A DNA stretch of 64,000 bases from Siphonodentalium dalli (GCA_032622095.1 CP136063.1:25546987-25610986); one strand, 5' to 3'; counted from the stretch's first letter, positions 43,801-55,707 are shown. Notes: generated from the sequence alone by a model not told the origin. Program-made: numbers and translations.

Positions 43801-46339
43801 AACTTTTATTTCATGTAATTTCCGACCGAATGGCCGCCCATATTGACCCCCCTCTCAGATAACAACATAATATATTTTATTCCACCAGCAAAATTAATGT
43901 CTAAAACAATACAGAAGAAACTATTTAGATGACCACAGAAAACAAAGATTTGTAATTTTACGAAATCGGTGTTAATTTTAAGTCATCGATGGTTGCTATG
44001 GCAACATGAAATTTTTGAGATATGCTGATGACCCTCTAGTATCGGACATGGTGTTTCAAATCAGTTCATGCCCATGCTTGCAATACCAACGTTAAATTAG
44101 ATTCTGTCCATATTGAATATTCTAACTAAGATCTAGTAACTGTAACTAATGGCTTTTCCCCAGGAATCCTGGCACACAAATATCGTTTTCCACAGGAAAC
44201 ATAGCACTGAATGAGTTAAGGAATAGGTATCATATATGAAATATAGTATATGCACTTTAACTTCGATGTTATAAACTTTCTTGTGACAACATCAAAATGT
44301 TCACATGTTTTGAACTGGTGGAGTATGATTACAACGGACGTAGCCAGAGTAGCGATCCATGATATGATCTAACTAACAGCCGCTGCACTGAAAACACAAA
44401 CGTGTAGTAACACTACTCAAAAGAGTATCATTTCTGATGTTTAATGGCTTAAAGTTGTGTAGAGTATTTTTTAAAAACTATTTATGTAAATATGGCTACA
44501 CGTGTATAGTGGTGCATTCTATTGTGTATATTTGAGCTACACACATGTGTAGAATTCCTTCTACACAAATGTTAGTTCATTATACTACTGTCATTATAGG
44601 GGGTCATATGCCTCTACTTTACAGTGTATATCCTCCACTATAACATGTAGATGTTACACATTGGTGTTTTGGATTACAGAATCTGGAATTATATTATATA
44701 CACAGTCTCGTGCAATTTATGAGAAAAAATGCGAAACCCGGAACTAATTGCAACATAAAGATCCGCTACAGAAAGAAGTAAATATACCCGCTATAAACAA
44801 CATACTAAAGTCAACTGCAATAAAGAAAATAAATAAATAAATAAATGTGCAAAAATGTGGTAAAATATTCAATTTTTATCTTTGTGGGATGTTTATAAAA
44901 AAAGGTTCACGCTTCCTTCTATTTGTATAACAATTTTGTAGATTTAGCCATACTGATTACAGAAGAGATTCGTTAAGTACTTTGCGAGTTAATTGCCTCC
45001 AAAATTTTAATAATTGGTGAATAAAATTAACTTATAGCCCTATGGATCCAGTCTTGACAACTTTCTCTAAAATATGCCGTTTTGGGGCGTTTTTACCAAC
45101 TTAAAGGGTTTTTTGTGCATACATATAAAAAAGGAACGAATGTTTAATGTGTACAATTATTAGATCTGCTTCCCGGCTTGAAACAATTTTGTGTTAAACA
45201 AAAGTTTCATTTCATTGTATAAGCAAAATGAATGTCACTGGATTTCGTTTCCGTGAAATGAGCATGCAATAAAACTACACAGTTATCAGGTGGATCACAT
45301 GCAGGTTGGTATAATGGTTATTGGCACACTCTCAATGGACCTATCCGTAGGTACCGCCCACCAATAGGCTACATGGTTACTGTTACTAAGCACCACAAGC
45401 CATCTGAATCTCGCTACTTATTCATTATACTAAAATGGTTCCCGATGAGAATACGCCATGTAACACGATACTATAGCTTCTTTCCGAGATTCATGAAATT
45501 GAAAATGTCTAGGTGTGTGTATGCATTTTGTAAAATAACTGTTGTTAGATGTAAACAAAAATAGAACCAGATTTGAACAAAAAGCCAAGAGTGATTTTTG
45601 ACCATTTCCGATAACCAACAAAGATCGATGTTTATGTTGAATCAAACTGTTACAGAAGCCATTATAACTTCAATATCGAATGGAATATCTAATATCGAAG
45701 CAATGCTAATAGTTCACACCTTGATTAAATAGGCCAAACGGAGGTGTACATACGGTAATTAATCTATAATCCCTCTTTTGTCGAACAGTATCATGTATCA
45801 AAAGCTGGTAGAAATAAATTCCCCGTACATCGAGCGTCCTGCATGGGCCCCGGTGACAATAGAGATGTTGACAACTTTGCGACCGGATGCAAATGATTAT
45901 CAAATAGTGGTCTTTTTAAATTCCACTCCTATTTGGCCGTCAATAAAGTACATTAAAGAAAACTCCCTACCACGGAGTCAGTTACTTGTTGTCACTTGGC
46001 AACAATGGCATGAAGTGAACTCATTCGGTGAAAGTTGCGTGTATACATACACAGCAAAGCATGTTGCAATGTGTGGAATTTCATGTCATTCTCTTGGAAA
46101 ACATTTGTAAATTTTAAATCGTGCTTATATAGTGAGGTTTGGATATAGCTGCCATCACCATGTTGATTACAACATAGCACTTGCAAATCCTCGCTACTCA
46201 AGCTTTCGGCGTTGAGTGAGACACGGTGAATCGCTCTCCCAGAGAAATTACCATGATGTTAAGTATTTGCTGCACACTCTTTATGTATTGTACAATTGGT
46301 TTCGTTTTTGGTAACTTCACTCTGCATGTCTATTTCTAG
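43801..46339. other. Last part of the long intron, no gene seen
   Basis: Around 44470-44660 the motif CTACAC(A/G)(T/C)GTGTA(G/T) and related forms recur. GGTTGGTATAATGGTTATTG near 45305 looks slightly tRNA-like but lacks a B box. The segment ends in the acceptor CTATTTCTAG. Confidence 0.4.
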
Positions 46340-46470
46340 TCGGAAATCCATACGAGGTGTTAGAAAAGGCGGTCATTGGTGCTGATGGCTATCGGGTGGC
46401 GGCTCCAGTCGAGATACAAGCCACTGTGACAGAGGGGTCTGATGAGATAGCTGTCATCAGAACCATCTAA
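46340..46470 (+). CDS. FAM3/ILEI-like domain, last exon (d) with stop
   Basis: A 131-bp terminal exon after TGTCTATTTCTAG. Two bases complete the split Val codon, then the frame reads GNPYEVLEKAVIGADGYR, later VAAPVEIQATV, and ends at TAA 46468-46470. It supplies the family's final 'KG...P.E' helix and strand. ATTAAA polyadenylation hexamers follow at 46516 and 46577. The four exons together give about 145 residues, close to one ILEI domain lacking its first strand. No catalytic domain follows, so the gene is not a POMGNT1-type enzyme. A FAM3-like or multidomain extracellular protein fits better. Confidence 0.8.
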
Positions 46471-46515
46471 AGCTGTAAAGTGTGGACCAACAGCACGTAC
46501 AGTATGGTAAAGTCC

Positions 46516-46582
46516 ATTAAAACAGAGGGATCAAAAGTGTTATGTAATTGAGAGATTTGTCTTGTTGACGTTAGAAATTAAA
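46516..46582 (+). promoter_or_regulatory. Candidate polyadenylation signals
   Basis: Two ATTAAA hexamers, at 46516-46521 and 46577-46582, lie 46 and 107 bases after the ILEI stop codon. ATTAAA is the common variant of AATAAA. Confidence 0.45.
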
Positions 46583-46778
46583 CATGATGCGGATGATTTG
46601 TTTTGTTTTTATACCGTTTCTCAGTGATTTGGTTTCACTGTGAAATAACTCCACATCAATTAGAAACCACCAAGTTTCCATATAAGCAACAGACACGAAT
46701 TAGCCGACTCACCATTGCTGGACGAGTTGTGACAATCCAATCCATTATATACCATATACCTATAGTGACACACGCATA

Positions 46779-46852
46779 TGTAAAATGTAAAAGTGACGGT
46801 GAGAGGTATACCATATACATGTACCTATCACCGTCACTTTTACATTTTACAT
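46779..46852. repeat. Hairpin, ATGTAAAATGTAAAAGTGAC arms
   Basis: The arms ATGTAAAATGTAAAAGTGAC and GTCACTTTTACATTTTACAT are perfect, around a loop of about 34 bases. The inner bases GGTGA/TCACC extend the stem. Confidence 0.9.
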
Positions 46853-47180
46853 AGTACTGGAGGATAATCTTGCTCAAAGTAGTTATTTTTACAAATATTA
46901 TATCTAATTTGATAATATTGACACACCGTTATTCTTATAAAGTAAATAAATATACTGAGTCTCGATGATTTCATTAGTTTATCGTCGATTGTTGCGTACC
47001 GAATCGAGAGGTAAATATTTACAATTGACCCTAGTTCAGACGCTATTTTCTATAGACAGGATCAGACACACGTACGTGTAACTTGTAACGTTTATATTAC
47101 CAACGAACGTCACCTGACTCACGTGACCATGACGCATACACGTCAAACCGTTCAGAAGTTTTGTGTCAACGTCTATCTGA

Positions 47181-47508
47181 ACGAAACGTGTAGCAAAGGG
47201 GAATAATCCAATATATCGAAACGTGTAGCAAAGGGGAATAATCCAATATATCGCTTATCGAATGACCGATCAGCACCGTGACTTTAAGCGACTAGCACTG
47301 TGGAGTCAGAGATTTGCCGGCGAATGACCGATCAGCACCGTGACTTTAAGCGACTAGCACTGTGCAGTCAGAGATTTGCCGGCGAATGACCGATCAGCAC
47401 AGTGACTTTAACCGACTAGCGCTGTGCAGTCAGAGATTTACCGGCGAATGACTGATCAGCACCGTGACTTTAACCGACTAGCACTGTGCAGTCAGAGATT
47501 TGCCGGCG
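47181..47508. repeat. Two small arrays: 35-bp x 2 and 62-bp x 4
   Basis: CGAAACGTGTAGCAAAGGGG occurs twice, about 38 bases apart. Then a 62-bp unit beginning AATGACCGATCAGCACCGTG and containing GACTAGCACTGTG and GAGATTTGCCGG repeats four times from 47261. Units differ at a few bases only. Confidence 0.92.
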
Positions 47509-48576
47509 CGGAATGATTTTAATTGGATTGAAGCCATTTTTGGCTTTTTGTACTAGCATGTCGTGGTTGGAACAGTACGGAAATCAACATGCATGCAACA
47601 TTCATCATGGTTCCAGTATCAGCTATAAATGACAAATAAAACAACAGAGTTGTCTCGCTTTCTCTATATCCGACTAGTACCTACAAGTTTCACAAGTATA
47701 ACATAGTAACACACTGTACAAGATACACGTACATATGGCTGATCCTGGCTATTTTCTATGGAGTGATACGGTCGATTTTGTTCGGCGATGTTAGTAGAAT
47801 GCTGCATTCCTCCAATTGGCATAGCGCATGGATACTAACGTATCAGTATCACGCACCCGAACAAGTTCATACTGTGTCCTTGACTCAACTGGGAGGGAAA
47901 CGGGGGAAATGTTTCCATGATTTCAGCTATTTTCTATTACTCTATGGGCACAGACGTTCCAAAATAGTGATGAATTATAGTATTTTAATTATATTTTATG
48001 TCATAGATTGTTATTAAACCGTATGTCAAGGCACAATACAAAAATAATCGGTGACTCGAAAATTAATAGGGCCTTTAGCTGAATTAATATGGTAATTAAA
48101 AAGTCAGCCATTAAGCTGTAAGAAGTTGGCTAAAGTGATCAGTTGCAAAATTTAGCCAACATGAAGCAATGAATACTCATACTGAGTCAGTGCCTACATA
48201 ACTCTGGCATAGATATTTATTCAAATTCAATGGGTAACTAAATATTTACTTATTTAGTCATTAAAGGTGGATTATACGCGGTTATACGATTTCCCACACA
48301 AAATTGACTTGACCGCTGCGTCACCATTAGCAGCAGCCTCCATAGCAATGTCATCGAAACCACTTCCCTGTATAATCTTGCCTGTGGCATCCATGCAGTT
48401 CATGTCTCATCGTTCTTAAATTCAATCGGATTTCTACAGTTAATCATCTGATTCTTGCAGTATATCGCTTCGTGATAATTAACATAAGACCAATTCTGCC
48501 CAAAAAGTCCTGAACACATTCTGAAACTGTTTCATCGTGGTCTAGATTGTGTCGAAATCAGCTGCTGAACCAGGAA
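47509..48576. other. Unannotated stretch with possible minus-strand coding traces
   Basis: On the minus strand near 48290-48400 a short frame reads DATGKIIQGSGFDDIAMEAA. It may belong with the relic at 48577-48840. No intact gene is visible. Confidence 0.3.
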
Positions 48577-48840
48577 TCATCGGACAGTATCCAATTTTAG
48601 TCTTTGTCGCGTTAATTCGATTGGTGACACGTGATATACAGTCCAGCCAGGGACAGATGACGATTTACCGAACTGTACATGAAATATATTCGTTGGAATT
48701 CTACGCAAGAGCACATAGTTTTTGTCAGCCGATCTCAATAATGTATGTTCTGGCGAACTCTGGTTAAACCAACTGATGTGCACGTTACCAATCAAATATG
48801 CGGTGCCCAGTTGTTTTCCTGCCATGTTAGGGTCCACAAG
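48577..48840 (-). pseudogene. Unidentified protein-coding relic
   Basis: A minus-strand frame reads KQLGTAYLIGNVHISWFNQS, then SADKNYVLLRRIPTNIFHVQ, then SVPGWTVYHVSPIEL and KLDTVR before a stop. Its composition and hydrophobic spacing look like real protein rather than chance. Short possible continuations in other frames lie on both sides (48290-48400 and 48850-49000), so it appears to be a broken, larger unit, perhaps from a mobile or viral-type element. I could not name the family. Confidence 0.4.
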
Positions 48841-49554
48841 TATTTTATTCTCAGACGCGATTGCGGATTATCTATGGTGGGTATCCATACTTGGGACGAC
48901 GCCGAATGAACATCTGCTCGTATCAGTTGCCTGGTGTAATACCATACTCACTACGTCGTGGTGATATCCACCAACCGATTCGGAAATTACTACCAGCGCC
49001 TCGTGTTACTACGTCATGTATGCCACACTGGTCGGCACGGTCAGTTCGTCGATCTCAATAGTGTCGTCAGTCCTGCTGTCTTAATAGTGTCGACAAAGGA
49101 CGTTTCGATCCTTTGAACATCGTCATAACTTATGTCGTGTCCTTGTCTGTTGAGTATAGTTTAACCACGTCCTTTGATTGTGTCATTTGATGCACGGACA
49201 CGCTCAGATCTCGGCGCTTCGGGTACGACACATTCCTCTATATGATATATAAATGATATACTGGCACACGCTTGGAACTTAGCGATGGAGACAGCTGTCT
49301 TTCTCGCGAACACTCACTGGATCTACACTGACTACATGTTCCATACGTTTCGCTGCTAACGTTGTGTATATAAACCGATAGTGTTCCTGTCCCACGATCG
49401 ACTCCGCTTCGCGGATAGAAATTTCATCAGGGTTTAGATGTTAGACCGTGATTCCGGATACATCAGCGACCAGTTTTCTAATGACGAGAGCTGTCATGTA
49501 CAGAAGTGAATCCTGTGACAGGCATTGCTGATCCAAAGATATACTGGACGATAA
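48841..49554. other. Unannotated stretch
   Basis: Relatively rich in CG dinucleotides (ACGTCG, TCGTCG) compared with the AT-rich flanks. No intact frame is convincing. Confidence 0.3.
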
Positions 49555-49899
49555 TTGCAGTTCTTTAAGCACCGCCCTTGTGTTTGCTGTGGTATTGATG
49601 GCATTCTGTATATTGATATACTTACTGATAACGAGACAGTAACGAGTTCAGTTTTAGCGCCCGACCTGAATAATAACCTGTATCGTAATCACCTTAGAGA
49701 ATCCCCCTTGTGTGTTTGTGATAAAATTGAAACTGTAGCCCACTTCCTTCATTGCTGTCCCTTAAGCAGGGCCGAAATATCTGTGTTTTGCGGAAATGAA
49801 CACATGCGTCGAAATAAAAACATTACTGCAAGGCTCCAACAATCTACCCCTAGAAGAAAACATTTCCATATTCGCCCAAGCACAGACAGTCATACATAA
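49555..49899 (+). mobile_element. Non-LTR retrotransposon, C-terminal CCHC-like fragment
   Basis: The frame reads DLNNNLYRNHLRESPLCVCD then KIETVAHFLHCCPLSRAE. The 'SPLC.C...E...HFL..CP' pattern is the zinc-knuckle-like end of many LINE reverse transcriptases. About 114 codons are open, with no RT catalytic core upstream, so this is a 5'-truncated remnant. Confidence 0.75.
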
Positions 49900-50113
49900 A
49901 CAACAAAATTGCATACCATTGTTAAACTTTCACGGACTAGACTAGACTCCTTAATCAAGAGAACTCAGGGATATTGCGAGTCAGCCCCATATACAAAATA
50001 AATAACCGTAACAAAACGTAACACACACATAAAAATCTATATTTGTATACACTAGCACGCACAATCACGACATGTACTCGTCATCCATCATCCATTCATT
50101 CATATAAGAAATG

Positions 50114-50249
50114 AACGGCGGTTTCAATGTGGTCATGGGATTTTGACCGCGAGAAAAATTCAGCAAACTACATGAACCTCGAACCCCGAGCGGAGTTTGC
50201 TGGATTTTTATCGCGGTCAAAACCCATGATCACGTTGAATCCGCCGTTT
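50114..50249. repeat. Snapback palindrome with AACGGCGG ends
   Basis: AACGGCGG(T)TTCAATGTGG and CATGGG(A)TTTTGACCGCGA face their complements. The inner arms are AGCAAACT and AGTTTGCT. Confidence 0.85.
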
Positions 50250-50379
50250 ATTATTTATATTTATATACTTAAATTCAGTATGAACTAGGATTGTCTGTCT
50301 TTCCCAAAATGTATTCAACTTTAAATGAACGCATGGAGTTCAGTTCGGACAGTTAGAATCCTCGCTTTTTAGAAAAAGA

Positions 50380-50917
50380 GGATATGAAACAGGGGGGGGG
50401 GGGGTGGTCAAAGCCATCAACAAGCAATTTTTTCCGCAACTAAAAAAAAATCTCCTGCTTGTTTTTTAGTGTTTTGGCAATGAGTTGGGCTTCAAAACCA
50501 CTTTGAATGAGAGAAATAATGTAATTCTAACTGTAAACTGACTGCAGGCAGTTATCGTGTTGTATTTTGTTGCACATTTTGAAATCCAAGATGGCCGCTG
50601 GCAGCCATGTTTTTTTGGCCGAATGACCTCAAAATGACTCATTCCTATTTACATGTCCATGTTAACATCCATGATAAATAGTATGCACATAAATTCATAT
50701 ACAGCTGTTTACAGTGAATTTTCCCCCGCAAATCTCTGTTTTAGTGTTAAAAGGGGGGTGGGTGTCAAAAAATGGTCGGAAAAAACTGCCGAAAAAGGAA
50801 AAAACTTTTGCCGTGGGGGTGGGTGGGTACAAAAAATGATCGAAAGGGAAAAAATGCCATACGTGCCTGAATTTTTTTTCAGACCCACCCCCCCCCCCCC
50901 CCATGTATGAAATGAGT
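50380..50917. other. Unannotated stretch with G and C runs
   Basis: A G-run near 50392-50404 and a C-run near 50887-50902 bracket a G-rich segment. Open frames here have low-complexity composition and are not called. Confidence 0.4.
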
Positions 50918-51033
50918 GTTTCTCTCATATGATATTTATGAAACGAGTCTAAGAATTTTCAGTTTTCTCGAGCCTCCGGCGAGAGAAAACTGAAAATTCG
51001 TGATGAGTTTCATAAATATCATATGAGAGAAAC
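50918..51033. repeat. Snapback palindrome with GTTTCTCTCATATGATATTT ends
   Basis: The outer arms of 27 bp are perfect. The inner arms AATTTTCAGTTTTCTCG and CGAGAGAAAACTGAAAATT flank AGCCTCCG. Confidence 0.92.
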
Positions 51034-52345
51034 ACGAATTACATATTCTATTTATCATATGACACCTATAAATTTTAATTATGATGTCCAAAACGCACAC
51101 AAATCACTAAATAGCTATATGACATCGGCAGCAAAAGGTTAATGTGACGTCACTTCATTGCACCGGAAGCCCAATTACACCTGGTGAACTAGCAGAAATA
51201 ATATGCACGCGAAGATATAGTGCGCTATTCTGTTCTCAGTTTGTGACATTATATCGTATGTTAGTAGATAAATACGAATTACATATTCTATTTATCGTAT
51301 AACAATGTCCAAAACTATATATTTCAAGATTATAATTGCGAGAATTTCGGCATCGCGTTGATTGACGCGCACGAATTTGACCTGCATTTAGTTAGAGACA
51401 CGGCTCGGTCCCGGCTGCCATTCAGCCAATCAAAACACACTTTTTGTCAACAAACCAATCAAATTATCGGAAGGTGATATGAACTAGTAGTTCATATGAA
51501 ATTGATTTATGACATACTTTCCAACGTAAATAATGATTGAGTCATATGATAAAACTAAATATTCAATTTTTGTACCGGTAAACCATTTTATGGCTGAGGC
51601 TTTTAATGTCCAGTTATTTTGTTGGTCAAATTGTGAGAATCCGTAGGAGAGCGGAACAACGCAATTTCACTGTAACGTACGTATACACATACATGTATAC
51701 GAAATATGTTGTTTAGCTTATAATGAATGTAGATGTGTTGATATCTGATACTAACAACTCTCGGCTGTAGATAAGAAAATGACAACACGCCGGTCTACCA
51801 TAATGATACATTTGTGAGGTCGGGGGAATATTTGTAGCGACAAGGGAAATAATCAAACTCTACTGAGCAGCGGTTATTTGAACATCAACGCTCAGTAACA
51901 CGAAACGTATTGCAACGTCGCTCGGTTGTGCACATGTCTGCGATATTACAGTATTAGCTGCATTATAATGATATTGTGCAACTATGTGGTTCACGGTGTT
52001 CATCCAAGAAGACCCAATAGGAACCTTACACCATAAAATGAATTTATGTCGGTCGCAACACTATATACGCACAACGCATTTCAATTGCAAATTAAAAACG
52101 ATAATTATGCAAATGAGCAAACACGAAAGTTGTGGGGTTATAAACAGAGTGTTTCTTTATGGTATAAGATAGTGGTGGGGTGAGATATCTCCGCATGTTG
52201 TACCCCTCATGGCAAGAATTGCCGAGATGAAGGTTGTGTGACCTGATTGATGTTAAATCACAGGAGATGAGCGTTAGGTGAAGAGTAACAACACTGATTA
52301 TAGACCAAAACAAATTTCTTGCCAAATCCGGACCTACAATACATA
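51034..52345. other. Unannotated stretch
   Basis: CGAATTACATATTCTATTTATC occurs near 51035 and 51277, a small dispersed duplication. No gene is seen. Confidence 0.4.
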
Positions 52346-52401
52346 CGGTTTATGAACACATTGACCCCGGTGATTTCCGGGGTCAATGTGTTCATAAACC
52401 G
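52346..52401. repeat. Perfect hairpin, CGGTTTATGAACACATTG arms
   Basis: The arms CGGTTTATGAACACATTGAC and its complement continue through CCCGG around a loop of about eight bases. One arm recurs alone at 52446-52468. Confidence 0.93.
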
Positions 52402-52529
52402 ATGAACATGAACGACTTTGATAATGACGTCACGTTACGATCATAGGTTTATGAACACATTGACCCAGAGGGCATGAGTACCGTAAGGCTATGGAAAACG
52501 GAAGCGATATTAGATGCATGTATATATAT

Positions 52530-54445
52530 CAATATTTATTATGTCAGCTCTTGCAATTAGCCAATCAGCGTCGATATATAGTGACGGTATATGAACCCAT
52601 ATTAGGTCGGTGACCTAATATGAAATTAATATTAGGTGCTTATCCGCCATCTTGTTTTTTTTTCAGAAATATTTTTTTCAGAAATATTTTTTCAGAAATA
52701 TTTTTTTCGCAAATATTTTTGTATGTATTTTGCCGCCAAGAAAGGGGATATCTATCGGAAATAATTTTCTGTTAATTTAAAAACATAGTACCATGTACCA
52801 AAACCTACATGCAATATATTTGTCCTAATTCTGGTAATTAGCCATTGACTCAATGCGTTGACGCTCAACGCACTTGACGCGTCACTGTGACGTTACATAA
52901 GTTAATGGCCATAGACGACTCAATTATCTTACAAAATTACAATAAATTACAGCGAAGATTAAATAAAGGGATATGCCGGATTTTGTCCACTGAGTCACTG
53001 ACATAATAAATACGTTACGGGACGCTTAGTGGTCGGATATTGTGTCATGTGAGGCTCAGCGAGATCAATATTAGGCTCGGCCTACGGCCTCGCCTAATAT
53101 TGATCTCACTTCGCCTCATATTATAAGTTACGGGACGCTTTGTGGTCGGATAGGGTGTCTTATCATGTCACCTGGTTGGATCGACCAATGAGGACGCTCC
53201 GTTGGTAGAGGCATATCAGGAGACATCGGGTCGTCATCATTGTAGCCCGTCCCATATGGAATCCATACCCCCCCCCCTCAGGGTTCCCATATGGGGTCGA
53301 TGTCCGCCATTTTGTTTTTCATGGAACTCTGCCGCCTCGGGTATATTTTCGGTGTATTTTGGCACCAAGAAAAGGGATATCGGTCGGAAATCAAGTTCTG
53401 TTAGTTTAAAGACATAGTACCATATACCAAAACCTGCATGTGATATATTTGAGAAATTCTAAACACTCATAAATTAACTATCAAACTCAAGTTTGTTGTC
53501 CTGCTTCTGGTGATTAGCCATTGACTCAATGCGTTGACGTTCAATGCCCATGGCGCGTCACTGTGACGTTACATAAGTTAATAGCCATAGATAAACAAAA
53601 TTACTTACTGGCAGGTAATCAACTTCGTATAAGTAATTCAAATTCTCACACGGAAAACATGATATGTGGGTGACATGATAAAATCGTTACAGGGCTCGTT
53701 GTTGTCGGCTACGGTGACATGAGGCTCAGCGATATTAATATCGGGCTCGGCTAGCGCCTCGCCCGATATTAATCTCACTTCGCCTCATATGACACCGTAT
53801 CCGGCAACAACTCGCCCTGTAACTTATATTATTATGTCAGCTCTTGCAATTAGCCAATCAGCGTCGATAGATAGTGACGGTATATGAACCCATATTAGGT
53901 CGGTGACCTAATAGGAAATCAATATTAGGTGCTTATCCGCCATCTTGTTTTTTCAGAAACTCAGTCGCCTCGGGAATATTTTTTGTGTATTTTGGCGCCA
54001 AGAAAGGGGATATCTGTCGGAAATCATTTTCTGTGAATTTAAAGACAGTACCATGTACCAAAACCTACATGCGATATATTTGAGGAATTCTAAAGACTCA
54101 TAAATTAACTATCCAACTCAACAAGTTGTCCTACTTCTGGTAATTAGCCATTGACTCAATGCGTTGACGTTCAACGCCCATGACGCGTCACTGAGACGTT
54201 AAATATTAAGTTAATGGCCATAGACACATTTATCTTACCAAATTACAATAAATTACAGCGACGATTAATTAAAGGGATGTGCTGGATTTTGCCAACTGAC
54301 ATAATAAATACGTTACGGGACGCTTAGTGGTCGGATATGGTGTCATGTGAGGCTCAGCGAGATCAATATTAGGCGAGGCCGTATTGATCTCACTTCGCCT
54401 CACATGACACCATACCCGACCACTAAGCGTCCCGTAACTTATAAT
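52530..54445. repeat. Three diverged units of about 650 bp, each ending in a palindrome
   Basis: Each unit has, in order: CATATTAGGTCGGTGACCTA (units 1 and 3) or a replacement (unit 2), a CGCCAT(C/T)TTGTTTTT segment, AAGAAA(G/A)GGGATATC, TTAGCCATTGACTCAATGCG, a GACGCGTCACTG(T/A)GACGTTA word, and a final palindrome. The palindromes at about 53018-53135, 53690-53832 and 54310-54440 share GTGAGGCTCAGCGA..T(C/T)AATAT and TCACTTCGCCTCA. Unit 1 also has a four-fold CAGAAATATTTTTTT run at 52664-52722. Confidence 0.85.
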
Positions 54446-54744
54446 ATAGGAGATGGCCCCAAAAAGCTTTTAGCTTAGTGCCAAATCCCATTCTCATTCA
54501 TGATCATTATAAGCTGGATGTAAATAATTATTGTTGTTTGATTGAGATTAAATACCTTTAAACTAACTTAAGAGGGCTCGTCTCCATCTCAGTTGAGTCA
54601 ATTCACTATACAAATGTATTCATTTGATGAACCACCCTGTCTGTCAAAATGTCAATCACAAGTGAAAGCAGAATATTCCCTGATTGTGCCTGATACGACT
54701 ATACTACTGGGAACCAGTCCTCGACTGACGATAGGGTCCCAATT
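54446..54744. other. Unannotated stretch
   Basis: No gene. The left end of the next MITE copy may be lost in here. Confidence 0.4.
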
Positions 54745-55707
54745 TCAATATAATAAATATGAATGGAAGACCCCTGCCCGAAAACGCTTCTATCAATTAA
54801 TATTGATTTTAAATCGAATCGTTTCATGCATACTGCGATAACCAAATTGGGACATATATACATTACTAGTTTTAGAATAAACCGTTCAGGAGATATCACA
54901 CAGCGATAGAGATTATTAAGAGTTATCCCAATGCAACACTCAGAACGTCAAATAGTCCCATATTGATTGTTTGTATTGTTTTATTACATATTTATAAACG
55001 ATGAGTCTCATTCACGTTTATTTATAATAAATTACACGATCATGTGTCTAGTCTCTGTCAACAGTAACCACTATTGCTGGTCAAATAAACGATCACACAT
55101 GCTTATCTCATAAAATACTCGAAATATAATCCAAATTAACCGATATTATCGTTTCCCGGCAGTGTTTTTAAATCCATGGGTATTATTCTATATCCACGAA
55201 ATTATATATTAAATGTGACCCGCCATATCAAATCCAGTCGTAAGTCGGGATTTTTTTTACCCTGTGCCAATGCATTCTCTTATATATATGCGAGTCGACC
55301 ATAGGTCGCCTCGCATATTTAAGAGAATGCATTGGCCTAACAATATTTTACAATTTTAATAATTTGTTCTTGTATTCTTTAACAATTTTATAATTTCACC
55401 CATACAGAGCCCCAAACAAACATGAGCAGACGACACTCTTCTATATGCTTCAATATATGTGTGGGGCTCCCTGCAGGGTAATGGATGTGTTTTTTTTTAT
55501 GTCCTAAAAATTGTAAGAAACATTTATTTAAAATAAATTATAAAAAATTGTTAGGCCAATGCATTCTCTTATATATGCGAGGCGACCTATGGTCGACTCG
55601 CATATATAAGAGAATGCATTGGCACAGGGTAAAACAAATCCCGACTTACGACTGGATTTGATATGGCGGGTCACAAACGCGTTATATGAAGATATGGACC
55701 ATCTTTA
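54745..55707 (+). mobile_element. Old TTAA MITE, copy F, split by a foldback insertion
   Basis: ATAATAAATATGAA(T)GGAAGACCCC, ATCAATTAATATTGATTTT and AGTAACCACTATTG match the MITE family in order. The match breaks at about 55214, where a 460-bp foldback begins, and resumes after 55674 with GAAGATATGGACCATCTTTAA, the expected right end. Identity is low and the left end is missing. Confidence 0.65.
55215..55674. mobile_element. Nested foldback element, second family
   Basis: A 460-bp element with arms of about 130 bp beginning GTGACCCGCCATATCAAATC and its complement. Inside each arm is a complete hairpin with CCAATGCATTCTCTTATATA and TAAGAGAATGCATTGG sides around CGACCATAGGTCG-type centres. The middle 200 bp is AT-rich. 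No ORF is present. Flanks AAAT and AAAC give no clear target duplication. Confidence 0.88.

Noticed and set aside
45300-45360. tRNA-like GGTTGGTATAATGGTTATTG
   Set aside because: No matching B box or cloverleaf can be drawn.
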